Source: Kwoniella bestiolae CBS 10118
Taxonomy: Eukaryota > Basidiomycota > Tremellomycetes > Tremellales > Cryptococcaceae
DNA length: 64,000 nt
Direction of reading: 5' to 3'
NCBI RefSeq assembly: GCF_000512585.2
Contig: NC_089242.1
Location: 3,224,001-3,288,000 of the forward strand
Shown: in pieces, positions 24,849-36,488 of the stretch
Layout: each line of letters begins with the position of its first letter
Position numbering within the stretch: the stretch's first letter is position 1
Program-made: the position numbers and the translations under genes
Notes under the pieces: model-generated
What the model was told of the DNA's origin: nothing
The model's database searches: none
The model's input: only the letters and a program-made list of their open reading frames with translations

Positions 24849-25331
24849 GAGTCGGTAGTCGGTTGCTTTTTGGTGGTTTACTTTGGCATCTTTCTTGTGC
24901 ATTAGCATTTTTTTTCATTATCATTCCGGTACGATACGTTATTTTGCTGCTGATTATTATATCGGTAGATTCACCATGTATATTTCACATATTGCATTTT
25001 GCGGTTGACTGATTTATATTTACGAAACTGACCTTGAGCTGACGGTATGAATTGTAAATCTGATGGAAAAGGAAGATGTGATTAACTTAGGACGCACAGA
25101 CCTTCAATATATCAATACAAGCAGTTGATGCACCACCATTTGGATATCACATGTTATGAGTATCTATCTCGTCTCCCTTCTTTTTCCTTTTCCTTCTTCT
25201 TCTTTCTCCATCTTATGGCATTAATCGAGAGCAATCTACATAGCTGAAAGTGAGTTACTTCGTCGTCGTATTGAGGGAACGCCTGGCAGCTGATCGTTAT
25301 GTACTGTACAATACAATAGGTACGAGCAACC
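24849..25331. other. Intergenic region (HEM3 3' end / unknown gene 5' end)
   Basis: AT-rich after HEM3, then a C/T-rich tract (25170-25210) ahead of the next gene. Nothing else seen. Confidence 0.5.
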
Positions 25332-26229
25332 ATGAATCACACTCCACCCTCTACAAATGCTTTCCCTTCCACTTCCACAGGTGATATTTTCCACACTGAC
25401 TTGTCAGCTGACGTTAACTTGGCTGATATATCCTATCCTATCTAGACCAGGTCTCTCCCCCTGCTATTACTGAGGTCAAAGGTGATCCTCATTCCTCATG
25501 ATAGGTTGATCCTGATAACGGTATAACGCTTGATGGCTTATACTGTATTTCATACTGTCGATGTATAATACAGAGTTGGAACGTCCCCTCATCTCGACTG
25601 ACGGACCTGACTTGGAAGAAGCTGAGCATTTGAATGATGTGACGATGATTCAAGGTATTTATAATTGCTGATCCCTTAGGCACTACTGATGATTATTACT
25701 CTGACGCATTCTGGTTACTCTGGAAATAGATGCTGACGAGGAAGAAGACGAAGATGAAGATGAGGAAGATACGCTTGTCGATATCAACACGATGGACCAG
25801 ACTAGTTTGAAAGAACTCGAAGAAGAGATGTCTCGTCATGGTGAGTCGACCCTGACATACAGCGCTTCTATTTATACTCATACTGGGCAAGTTATAGTCA
25901 AAGCTCGGTCTAAAGACGGAGACGGTCCCTCCGCCCAACTTGTTGATGTATCATTCCGACCTCTTTCAAAGGAAGGAACCGAGGTATCCGTATTCGCTCG
26001 ATCAACTTCTTCGTGGTGCGATGGACCGGTACTCAATAGCGGATTCATATACTGCTCCGAGGGATGTTACTCTGCATACTTCGCTCGATATGGTAAAGAG
26101 ATTCCTACTTGTAATGTCTGTGAAGGCGTTGTCGGTGAGGGATGTAAGGAACGAGATATCTGTGAGAATTGTAGGAAGAGGATCGCCAGAGAGAAGAGGA
26201 AGAAGAGGAAAGATGCGAAAAAGTTGTAA
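25332..26229 (+). CDS. Unknown protein with acidic middle and Cys-rich, basic C-terminus
   Basis: I do not recognise this gene. Five exons (25332-25380, 25446-25481, 25574-25654, 25730-25840, 25898-26229) give 202 residues with every join in frame. The N-terminus is Pro/Ser/Thr-rich. A stretch of about 14 Asp/Glu residues (ADEEEDEDEDEEDTLVD) lies near 60-75. The C-terminal third contains ten cysteines, including WCDGP, YCSEGCYSAYF, TCNVCEG, GCKERDICENCRKR. These are spaced like one or two treble-clef zinc-binding units and are followed by a very basic end (KRKKRKDAKKL). This suggests a nuclear or nucleic-acid-associated zinc protein (inference). The 57-nt fourth intron is a multiple of three with no stop, so retention would add 19 residues. 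Three donors (GTGATA, GTGATC, GTATTT) are weak, so the upstream exons are less certain than the last. Confidence 0.6.
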
Positions 26230-26374
26230 TCTCCTAGCGTAATACTTGTGGGTTTCTCGGATCGTAGTGTACCATACCATGTGAAGTCGTATTATGTCAT
26301 ATTTTTATCATGTCAGTAGTTGTATAACCTAAGGGAATCGTCATCACGTTACAATGCATATAGGTGTACATACA

Positions 26375-28322
26375 TCACCACTCCCATATCCCCCTAAACT
26401 CTCTCCAATCATCGTCCCCACCACCTCCCACAACCACTCCACCCCCATTCGCCTCCCTCTCGAACCTCTCGATCTCCTCCTGATCAAACAGTTTCTGGAA
26501 ACATGATCGTCCGGGAGTATTGTAGTGCTTGTATGGGTCTTTAGGGTTGATAGATGCACCGCAGCGATAGCAGAAATGGGCATTACATCTACCGCATGTC
26601 ATGTGGTTGCAGCCGTGACTGAATCGCAAATTAACAACAACATCAGCACAGTGCCTAATCTGGTCGCGGATCTTTCGATAATGTTGAGGTTCATGGAAGA
26701 AACAACATACCTCTTCTCCACCCTCACTCCGCATCCAGAACAAGGACTAGTTTTACTTTCCATCCAACTCTTATTCGCCTCATCCTCGAGATACTGCCTA
26801 ACCATCCTCTCCAAATTCGCTTTCCCCCTCTTGACTTCCATCCTCCTCCTCCCCTCACTCCCCTCCGGATAGCCCAGATACTCTGAAACAATAAATGACG
26901 TTTGGGGGAACGCACACGGTGTATGGGGTCCATGCCATGTTGCGTTGCAATATAGACAGAACGAGTACGAGCATTTGGGGCACGTCCGATGGCGTAGCCA
27001 TCTGTCTTCGGTTGGTATGGAGGGAGTAGGGATATCGTTTGAAGATGCGGTGCCAGATGATGAAGTGGAAGAGGACAGGTCGGATAGTCTGATTACCTTT
27101 GAAGTGAACGATGGATCGAATGATACGAATGTGGACAGTGGTGGTGGTGGTACGGCGGCCTGACATGATGGTCTGGGACATATCGTATATAACGGGTCTT
27201 AGAGGAGGATTAGCAGAGGTCATATTTTAGTGTGGATAGGACTTACCAATCTCGGCTTTACGTTTCTCCTTTACATCCTCCCATCTCTCCCTTAGCTCCC
27301 TCCCTACGACACTCTCCACCAGGACCGCATCAACATCGCTATCCAACTGCTCCCCTCGATCACGCAATGCGCGCTGCTTCGTACATGATACACTGGGGCA
27401 TGAGACGTTTTCCAGTGACCCTTCGGTGATTGCCAATGACCAGCAGGAGCTGAGGCATGGCGTGCAGCTGCACAAGGTATCAGCATGAGTTCTTACATGA
27501 AACTTACACTTGTAAACTTACAAGACGCAACCACACCCCGGTATCTGTACACATGATTTACCCTTCCGGTTCTCGAGACAGATCGAACATGAAAAGGCGG
27601 TCTTTTCGAAATCCGAATGTAGCTGACTTGCATTGTAGGTTTTGAGCATCGTATGGAACGTTGAGGGGGTGAGCATGGGTGGGATAGATAGCCTGCAGAT
27701 GTGTTAGCACCTCTTGGTGATGAAATAGGTAGGTAGGGTGACTGAACTCACTCCAACGCCGGACCATTGAACATCCCCAGATCAGTCAAGAAATCACCAT
27801 TCCCAACCCATTCCCACCATTTCCAAATTACTCCTACACCCTCTCCAAATCCCTTTTTCTCCTCCTCCCACATCTCTTGCAGCTTGTCTTGCACTTGTCT
27901 AAGCTTGGTTCGAGGCAGCCAATTGCCCAATTTCTCGCCACTGGGCAATGGTGCTCTGAGGGAAATGACTTTGGCAGATTCGATCGTGGGGTACGCAGGC
28001 GGGAAGAGGATCTTGAGAGTAAGAGCGGGTAGATGGGATAGTCCGAGAGATGCTGAGGGTCCTGATGAAGTGTCCAGTTGAACTTGATGGGAGGTGGGCA
28101 GAGTGATCGGGAGAGTGAGTGTTAGGAGACGTCCTGGTCTATCATCGGGGTTGGGATGGACAGTGATCAGCGAGGGGTATATGGACTGGAGATGACAAGA
28201 TGCAATCAGCTTAACCCATACTCTGATGGTTCGACTAGCTAACTTACCTCCAGTACGGTTATTTCGTCCTCCTGAAGGGAAGCACACTGAGCGGCAACTT
28301 CATCGAGGTGATCATCGGACAT
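26375..28322 (-). CDS. RWD + RBR (RING-IBR-RING) E3 ubiquitin ligase, RNF14/Itt1-like
   Basis: RBR ligases take ubiquitin from an E2 onto a cysteine in RING2 and pass it to the substrate. Six exons (28322-28248, 28185-27752, 27692-27522, 27467-27247, 27197-26711, 26618-26375) give 543 residues. An N-terminal RWD domain (1-170) includes EDEITVLESIYPS. RING1 starts CSICLENRKG near 209 and continues with CGCVFCTPCL. The IBR begins LYTICPRPSCQ and includes CPKCSYSFCLYCNATWHGPHTPC. RING2 has CSGCGVRVEKSHGCNHMTCGRCNAHFCYRCG; the expected catalytic cysteine is the one in HMTC. The combination RWD plus RBR plus the WHGP motif matches RNF14/ARA54 and yeast Itt1, which are linked to stalled or cross-linked ribosomes in translation quality control. 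The gene is divergent from PMS1. Confidence 0.9.
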
Positions 28323-28654
28323 ATCGTAAGTCGACTATACGGATTCTTTTGTCGAGTGAGGTTGAGCTCTTCAAGATGTCACCAACACCGAGTGATTCTG
28401 CCTTGCCAGATGATCAAATGGTATGCTTTAGTAAAGTAGGAGCATGTAAGAAAAGTTGTAAGCAGAAGATGAATAACAATCGAGCAAAGCGTGTATAAAG
28501 CACGGTCACGTAAAGTGGAGGTTGTCCAACGAGAATAATCGCGAACCAAATACCCCCTCTCAAATGTTGACTTTTCTTTCTCTTCTTTGCTATGCATCAA
28601 CATATATTTCATAGCATATTCATTACTGTCACGGAGTCAACATAGAGGAGGGAG
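28323..28654. other. Divergent promoter region (RBR ligase / PMS1)
   Basis: A short 330-bp bidirectional region. It contains tcacgt near 28506 (half of the E-box motif seen elsewhere). No gene. Confidence 0.45.
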
Positions 28655-31600
28655 ATGAGTGGATCGATAAGAGGTGAGTCTCCCGATGTTTGAGGGGAAC
28701 AGGTTGCGAAGTACTGAATCCCTCTCTTTCAACATAGCTATCGACACCGACTCGGTCCACCGGATCCACTCTGGACAGGTGGTACTAGACCTCCAAGGCG
28801 CTATCAAAGAGCTCGTGGAGAATAGTCTTGATGCTGGTGCTACTGTGATTGGTTAGCTCTTCTTCGCCTTCTTCTGAACGATGACTTATAGCTAACGACG
28901 TGTTCATCTCTCACAGACGTTCGAATCAAAGATAATGGGTTGGATAGTATCGAAATATCAGATAATGGCTCGGGAATAGCTGAGAGTGATTGGGAATCTA
29001 TCGGTACGTCAGCTGAGTGCTGCCTAGTCCGGCTCCCCAGCTGACCTTTATACAGGGCTGAAGCATCACACGTCCAAATTACCTTCTCTATCCGATCTAT
29101 ACAAAGTCACGACATTCGGATTCCGAGGTGAAGCCTTGTCTGCGCTATGTGCGCTATGTGAGAACGTCACGATAGTCACTGCGACGAAGGAGACCGCACC
29201 TATGGGAGCTATCATCAAGCTTGGTAGAGATGGGAGAGTAGTCGATTGCTCAGGGAGGATAGCTAGACCTGTAAGTGATACTTGCCAATCCGTGATGGTT
29301 GTGCTAAGTCGCAGCTCAGCGCGGGACTACCATAACTCTCACTGGGCTGTTCACTCCCCTCCCTGTACGACGCAAAGAGTTTGAGCGTACAGTCAAGCGA
29401 GAACTCACCAAAGCTCTTACCCTCCTCACTGCTTATGCTTTGGTGCCGGCTAGTGTGTCCTTACCAGATGGAAGGCAGGGCGTAAGGCTGAGAGTAGAGA
29501 CCATAGGTGCTGGAAAAGCGGGGTAAGCTTTTGGGGCTGTCGATATGGTACATCTAGCTGATTTGACCTCTAGCAAACGTAATGTCCAACTTTCGACGGA
29601 CGGTAGAGGATCGCTCCGGGCGTCTGTGGGTGCAGTATGGGGACATAAAGCACTGGAAGGTGTACAGGATATCAATCTGGAGCTTGAAGTGGAGATCGAT
29701 CGAGTTATGGCTAGGAGGGAGGGGATCTCAGAAACGTGAGCTAGTAGCAAGCGGCCTTACGCATGAACCAGAGCTGACAGTGGTTATAGTACACAAACTG
29801 TTAAAGTTGTTGGGTTGATATCCTCAGCTCAGTGGGGTCAGGGCAGGTCTAGTGCAGATAGACAATTCTACTTTATAAATGGAAGGCCGTGTAATCTCAC
29901 CAGTGTGAGTTGTGAATTTCTCGCCGTTGTCAGAGTCCAATGATTCCAAGGTAGAGATACAGCTGACATGATGCACAGGTTGCTAAAGCAATCAACGAAG
30001 TGTACAAATCCTTCAACACGCATCAAGTACCACTAGCTATACTGGATTTCCAAATCCCACCTCGTGAGCTACCTGCTTCATGGAATGTGGCTTTAAACTT
30101 ATACTTGCTCTTCTTCTGCAGAAAGCGTCGACATCAATGTCAGTCCCGACAAACGAACGATATTTGTTCATAGCGAAGATAAGCTGATTGAAGCGCTAAA
30201 AGTGAGCTGTTTCGATCTCTGTGGATTTCAGACTCAAGCTGACTTCTCACTGTTCTACCAGATCGCTCTCGATGAATACTTCCAACCCTCTCGATCTACC
30301 TTTGCTGTTGGGGGTGCTACTCAGACTGTCAAGACTATACGGCAAACTCAATCACAGTTGACGCAGTTCGGCAAAGCAATAATTGAAGCTGACGGGGAGG
30401 AGGAGTCCGAGGGTACAGCAGAGGAAGCGGAAGAGCAAGATTCTGAACACGATGAACTAGATGGAGATGGTGTGATGGATGAGCGAGATCAAACCTCTGA
30501 AGGTGATGAGCCACGTCAGGCGATGGTGGTTGATTCTCAGCCAGAAGAACAGGACATACAAGCTCCGTCCAGTCGAAGACGGAGGTCATCGCCCATCATC
30601 CAGATTGATACAGAATCAGAGGGCGAGACAGAACTTTCCCGACCATCATCTCGATCGCAACCTTCCCGTGTACCCTCAAGAACATCATCCCAACGTCGTA
30701 CGGCACCTTCATCGCCTCCGTCCATTCCCAAGAGAGTGCTTCAGCAGACTCTGAACACTTCTCAAGCTTCGTGGTCTCCTGATAGGAAGTCGAAGTCATC
30801 CTCTCGTTCGTCCTGCGCAGGTCCTGGACCTAGTTCGAGGGAAGCTAGATTAGGACTGAGGAAAAGGCTAGAAGGGTATGCCAGTCAGAGTGGGAGGGTG
30901 ATTAGGGGTGATAGCGAGGAGGTGGAGGAAGGGGATGGAGAGGAAGTGGAGTCGGATGGGGCGGATGAAGAGGTCGATGAGACGGAACAAGGTGGAATGG
31001 AAGTAGAGGAGGATGAGCCGCAGGAGGCTGAAAATCCGGAAGAGGAAGACAAATTACTGGAAGACAATGATAACAATTCAGATGGTGGAGATATGCAGTT
31101 GGAGGGAGATGATGGGGTGGACGTCGATCTGAAGAGAGGTCGACCGCCTGAAGAACCTCTGTTCGAAGATGATCCGGATACTTCGCCTGTGGAAGAAGAA
31201 CCGACTGAACCTGAAGAAATACCTATACCAATTGATGTGCAAGAAGATCGGCCATCGGCAAGGCGCAAATCCAGTAGTTATCGAGACGAGATCAGTTCCA
31301 CTGGTATACAGGGTGAGATGAAGCTATCCTTCAACCTGCCACGGCTCAAGGCAAGATATGCGAATAAACATACACATCAAGATCAATTGAAGGCTAAAGA
31401 CGCATTCAGTGTGATTAAAGAAGGTGGAATATCAGATGCGGCGGGAATATCAAATAGGAATATGCAACTTGCCGAAGAAGCTTTATCGAGGGTGATTTCG
31501 AAAGATGATTTCAACAGGATGGAAGTATTGGGTCAATTCAATAAGGGATTCATCATTGCTAGATTACAGCATCCGCCTTCTACTGGGAATGAGCAAGATC

Positions 31601-32562
31601 AGGGGACGGATGATTTGTTCATTATTGATCAACACGCTTCGGATGAGAAGTTTAATTTTGAGACTTTGCAAAGGACTACGGTGATCAAGGGACAGGCTTT
31701 GATCAAGTGAGTTTGGGTTGGTTCTAACAGAGCTCGAGTTTTTCCGTGGTGAACCTAAAGAGAAGTGTGTGGACTACGCTGATATATTGTTTTTCATTTC
31801 ACTTGGAAGACCAAGACCACTACAGCTCACTGCAGGCGACGAGATAGTCGCTATGGAGAATTTGGATATCCTATCTAAAAATGGCTTCGACGTGAAGGTT
31901 GATGAAGATGCTCTACCAGGTCAAGGAGAGAGGATCAACCTGGTAGCTATGCCTGTTAGTAAGGAGACGACATTTGATTTCAAGGGTGAGTTGTAATTCA
32001 TTCATTCATATCACTAGTCGTACATCTACATCCGTCCATTTCCCGAGGGGAGGTTCTGCGTATTTCAGCGAGGATCATAGATGAGAGGTAATTGCTGATG
32101 AGATGAATGACAGATCTCGAACAACTCCTCCACATGTTAAGTGATAGTTCCCGAACGCACGGACAGATGGTAAGATGTACCAAGGCGAGATCGATGTTCG
32201 CCATGCGAGCTTGTAGGAAGAGCGTGATGATAGGCAAGAGTCTGAACAAAAGTCAGATGGTCAATGTGGGTACTAACATCCTGTATTATATTGATGTACA
32301 CTGTATGCTAATTTGTACGACAGTTGCTCAGAAATATGGGTACGATCGATCAACCCTGGGTGAGTCGAGTCGTTTTCATAAAAGCGAAATTCAGTTACGT
32401 ATCTATACGGTCACTGACAGCCCCCTTTTTCTTTTACCGCAGAACTGTCCACACGGTAGACCCACGATGAGACACCTCATCAAGATTGATCGACCTACCG
32501 GATCGCGTTCGGGGAAAGATAGGATAGATTGGACGAGGTTTAAGAAGGACCAGGCTGTCTAG
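28655..32562 (+). CDS. PMS1: MutL-type mismatch repair protein Pms1 (human PMS2 type)
   Basis: Subunit of MutL-alpha (with Mlh1); ATPase and strand-nicking endonuclease of mismatch repair. Fourteen exons (28655-28673, 28738-28851, 28917-29003, 29056-29270, 29320-29522, 29574-29735, 29790-29904, 29979-30063, 30122-30201, 30262-31706, 31810-31985, 32114-32265, 32324-32359, 32443-32562) give 1002 residues. The GHKL ATPase shows KELVENSLDAG, DNGSGI, LKHHTSK and GFRGEAL. The end of the N-terminal domain has FYFINGRPC and VDINVSPDKR. A long acidic/Ser-rich linker lies at about 395-700. The C-terminal endonuclease motif DQHASDEKFNFE is intact near 815, and the tail has ACR and CPHGRPTMRH. The intron after 28851 uses a weak donor, GTTAGC. 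Confidence 0.95.
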
Positions 32563-32921
32563 TGTGCACTGAATTATATGTCATATCTTGATGACTACGT
32601 AGCTTGACAGATCATTGGTTTCATCAGATATATACATGATAATGAATACTACGAGTATATCATGAATCGATGTAATATTGCACAAGAGCACTCGGTCCGT
32701 GATTCTGTCTTTGCAAGTCAGGTTCTGCATCTGCGAATGGGATAGGAATGTATACAATTGTGAACAGGTTTTCGTACTTTGGGTAAACAGAGTCTGTCAG
32801 AGAGAAGAAGGTTATCTAATGGGGATATCTATGATTATATACAAATATACGTGATTGGGAACAGAGAAAAGGATATACACAACTTCGAACTAAGAGAGAA
32901 ATCAGCGGTATGTAGATAGGA
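32563..32921. other. Convergent intergenic region (PMS1 / STE7)
   Basis: AT-rich 3' sequence of both genes. Nothing further seen. Confidence 0.5.
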
Positions 32922-34820
32922 TCAATCCTTCTGGATGGTGGATAAGGCCCATGTTTTGAGGTCATCCTGAGTGACCTTCGATTTACTGATCCAGTCGGAA
33001 GCCTATGCAACATTGAATAACAGTGATCAGCGTTGATCATACCGCACTCCTAGCTGATATATTCCATAAGACCCAACTCACCAGCAGCTCCTGAGGCGAT
33101 TTCCTATCATTCGGATCCTTGTACAGACAATCCTGCACGAACGTTGTCGCTTCGACAGGGTATGTGCGTCTCTTCGAAACGAGTTTTGGAGCAGGCTCGT
33201 TGACTATATGTTGCAGCAAATCAAGGATAGACATGGTATGTCCCCCACCGGCCAGACTGACACCCTTGGATTTCCTCTTCTCTTTCTTGTTGTCGGAAGA
33301 AGAGGGGACAGGGAGTTTAGGTCGTTGGGTCGATAATGGCAATGTAGCATCTTCGTCAAACTCTTCGTGATCTGATTCTTCCTCTTCTTCCTCTTCGTTG
33401 CCTTGGGAATCGGTGAATGGGAATCTACCTAGTGCTAATTCGATAAGCGAGATACCAAGGGACCAGACGTCGGATTTGATTGTGTATGGTGCACCTTGGA
33501 TACGCTCGGGCTGGGAACATGATCAAAAGTATCAGCTATGGTCATCCTGCGTCTAGATGATACGATACTTTTCAGAGGAAGTTTACGCTGTGTAGTCCCA
33601 CTCACACTCATATAGGTACTCGTCCCCACAAACGTATTCGCAATACTATTGATCAATTCTCCTGACACGCCAAAATCGCAAATCTTGATTTCACCATTGG
33701 TGTTCGCAAGGATATTGGACGGTTTGATATCTATGGTTCCACCCGAGAAAATCGGAATCAGTGTTGGTCTGTGTGTCTGGTTGCTTGTGTGTGTAGGACA
33801 CACGGATCACAGTAAACAAAGGATGTACCGGACATACCTCTATGAATGATTCGATGGACATCGTACAGATACATCAAGCCGTGTAACACCGCTTCAGCTA
33901 CTTTGCCGACCACTTCGATGGGGATCGGACCGATATGTCTGTAGATGTCGTTGAGGGATCTGCCAGAGTATGGATTGTAAGCAAGGCGCATAGTATAATC
34001 ATGAGAGACGACCCACCCAGCATCCATCAGTTCTAATACGATCCCCACATGCACGTCGACGGGGAAACACCCGTAGTACCCCACGATATAAGGTGAATTG
34101 CAGTCATTCATAATTTGCAGTTCTCGTAGGATCTGTTTTCGTACGCTGGGCTTGGCATCGACAAGAATGAGCTGTATTCGCATACCCACATCAGTACGAC
34201 ATTCCATGGTTACGATTTCGACTGATGACTGGTAAATTATTGAATGAACCCACCTTCCTAGCCATGACGCAGTTCCTCTTCTTATTCCAAACCTTAGTAA
34301 CGGTCCCCCCATTACCCGCCCCCAGATCAGTGATAATCTCAAGATCCTCATCTTTCACCAGATCCTCCCCATCCTTATCCTTGTGTTTACTCCTCTTCTT
34401 CTCCTTATCGCCCTTCTTCCTCGAGCCGGTAGTGAGGTTGGTATTGGTCGAAGAGTCGCTATGATGGGACGAAGAGTTATTTATCGGTGAATCGGGTAGT
34501 GACAAGCTATTATTCGATGAAGTGGATTTGGAAGATAATTGCAGATGTGCGATTTCCTCCCTCAGCCTCTCAGCCTCGTTTATTATACTACTCCCTCCCC
34601 CGCCTCCGTTCGCATCTCTTGGAGTGACGCCATCCCCGTTGGTAGGTAGACCGGGGGCGGCTCTGGTGGGTTTGAGGATGGATTTGGAGATGTCGAGGCC
34701 GAGGGGTTTTTTACGGGATATGGATGATTTGGGTGTACCGAATGATGAGGAACTCGCGGAGGGAGTTGGGGAGGCGAGCGATGGGATGGGTTTGGAAGTT
34801 GAGGGGGCCGGTTGTGACAT
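32922..34820 (-). CDS. STE7: MAP kinase kinase, Ste7/Fuz7 type
   Basis: Dual-specificity MAPKK of the pheromone-response/filamentation cascade. Six exons (34820-34254, 34171-34017, 33959-33838, 33730-33606, 33510-33082, 33002-32922) give 492 residues. The first 155 residues are Ser/Pro-rich with a basic run (KKGDKEKKRSKHKDKDGE). The kinase domain follows: GAGNGGTVTKVWN (Gly loop), MARKLILVDAKPSVRKQILRE, HRDIKPSN (catalytic Asp near 282), ICDFGVSGELINSIANTF and the activation segment VGTSTYMSPERIQG. An acidic insert (NEEEEEESDHEEFDEDATLPL) interrupts the large lobe between subdomains IX and X. GAGNGGTV and the SPYIVGYYG region fit Ste7/Fuz7 better than Pbs2 or Mkk1/2. Confidence 0.92.
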
Positions 34821-35262
34821 GGTGCGGGTGGGGTGATTGGGCGTGAAGGGGACAAAGCGAGGTGGGTGACGGTTTGGTCGCAGCTGATTATTGTGTTTTG
34901 AGCGTTGGCGAGGCGAACAAGCTGGACCTCTCTGATGTGGTGCGATCTGTAGTGTGCAAGAGAGAAGCTTAGTATCCTGATTTTGTTGTGATCTCTTATC
35001 GACAGGGATGATGTGCAGATACAGAACAAAGAGAGAAAGGTCAAGAAACTGATTCAATCAACTATCTATCGACTGTCAATGCATCGATCTAGTATCACAA
35101 CTAGTATCGCGTCACTATGCGGTCCACTCGCGTCATATTACGTAAATAAGAATCTTCCTTTCTTCTTCGTACTGGGCATTATCCAAAGGACATCCTGTGG
35201 TTGATACTAGATGCTATGCATACGAGGATACATCACACCCAAAGTAGAGGCGACAAGGTACC
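34821..35262. other. STE7 promoter and 3' flank of the small unknown gene
   Basis: About 440 bp with no gene or clear motif. I searched for pheromone-response-like ATGAAACA repeats by eye and saw none. Confidence 0.4.
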
Positions 35263-36008
35263 TCATTGCACCACACAAACAGGATTCTCCTCAGCCGGGA
35301 GGTCCTTCTTGGCAGGCCCCTTCTTAACCACAGATACAGGTAATAGAAACCCTCCAGGAACTTTGGTGCCTGTCTGCGAAAAGACCAGAACATTAGTCTG
35401 TTGGGTATCTCGGAGTGGTCATAGGAGGGGTATAATGATAAGGTTGCTGTTGCAGTTTTCTATAAGGAAAAAGTTACATGGTAGAAGATGACTTACTGGG
35501 AAATGTAAGCCGAAGTCTACTGTGGATTGCATAGCGAATGACGCTCCTTTAGGCAAGAGCGTTCCTGCTGGGAGGCTATGGATCGGATCATGTCAGTACG
35601 AGTATGGATGTTGGTGATTGACCCATATCAGACTCACAATACACCTTCGGTTCTGCGTTCGAAAGAATCAAGATCAGTCAAGTCCAGTGCTGTGATCTCA
35701 GTCGATAAAATCAACCCACAAAGTATGCTACACTCCCACATATATCAGCTCATATCAAGAAACGAGGGACACTCCTCAAACTCACATAAGCTCCAAACCT
35801 CTTAACATACCCCGGAATCTCATCGTCCTTATCCTGCGCCACGAATTCAATCAACAGGTTAAGATCTCTCCAATCGTCATTTTGGGAACTGATGCTCTGA
35901 TACGGTCGATGCACTCACATCAGGAGGTGGAGGGGTGACCACGAACGGATTGAGAGGTCCAGTTATCCCGTCGCCTCCGCCATATCCACCGCCGTGGGGA
36001 GCTTGCAT
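35263..36008 (-). CDS. Small unknown protein (116 aa) encoded with two micro-exons
   Basis: I do not recognise this protein. Six exons fit (36008-35919, 35833-35786, 35727-35720, 35652-35638, 35575-35497, 35373-35263). The third is 8 nt and the fourth 15 nt, and every join keeps the frame. The product starts MQAPHGGGYGGGDGITGPLNPF and passes through DKDDEIPGYVKRFGAY. After the micro-exons it reads GVFLPAGTLLPKGASFAMQS, TVDFGLHFPTGTKVPGGFLLP, and ends in a Lys-rich tail NPVCVVQ. A Gly-rich head and a Gly/Pro-patterned hydrophobic core suggest a compact beta-rich fold (inference). There is no signal peptide or membrane helix. Because the micro-exons supply only 8 residues between them, the splice model is plausible but needs RNA evidence. 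Confidence 0.55.
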
Positions 36009-36488
36009 CGTTGTTCGTGTTCGTTACTTTAGAGATCCGCTGCTACAGTTGAAAGAGACAGATTTGACGGATCTTGGTGGTTTATGTATTTCTTGCTATT
36101 TCGGATTGATCAAAATTCTACTTAGTAATTTGCCTTATAAATGCTCAGCGTTAGCTCAACTAGTACGTGGTATTGGCGTTTTCAAGGATGATATCGATCA
36201 ATCAAGTAAGTAAGTAAGAAAGGAGCGATCATGATCATCGCAAGGATCAAACCGTCAAAGGATCTTCCACGTCCCCGATCCTTCTTTCGGCCGATATTAA
36301 TGATCTTTCCACTGTGTATGCGTGTGGATGGACAGAGCACAGGTCATACATCGTGGCGACTAGACAACAACAAAGGTATGATGAAGTAGTGTATATACAA
36401 CCTATATACATCAGAATGTAAGCTAAGTCCGCGAAGCTCCATACATCCATTTGTGCACACAGGAACTCACAGAGGTGAAATCAGAAGA
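36009..36488. other. Intergenic region (small gene promoter / F-box gene 3' end)
   Basis: About 480 bp with no coding features. A short (aagt)n-like run lies at 36206-36218. Confidence 0.45.

Noticed and set aside
30885..31268. Ser-rich minus-strand open frame over PMS1
   Set aside because: It is the complement of the acidic linker codons (GAG/GAA/GAT read as CTC/TTC/ATC); no gene evidence.
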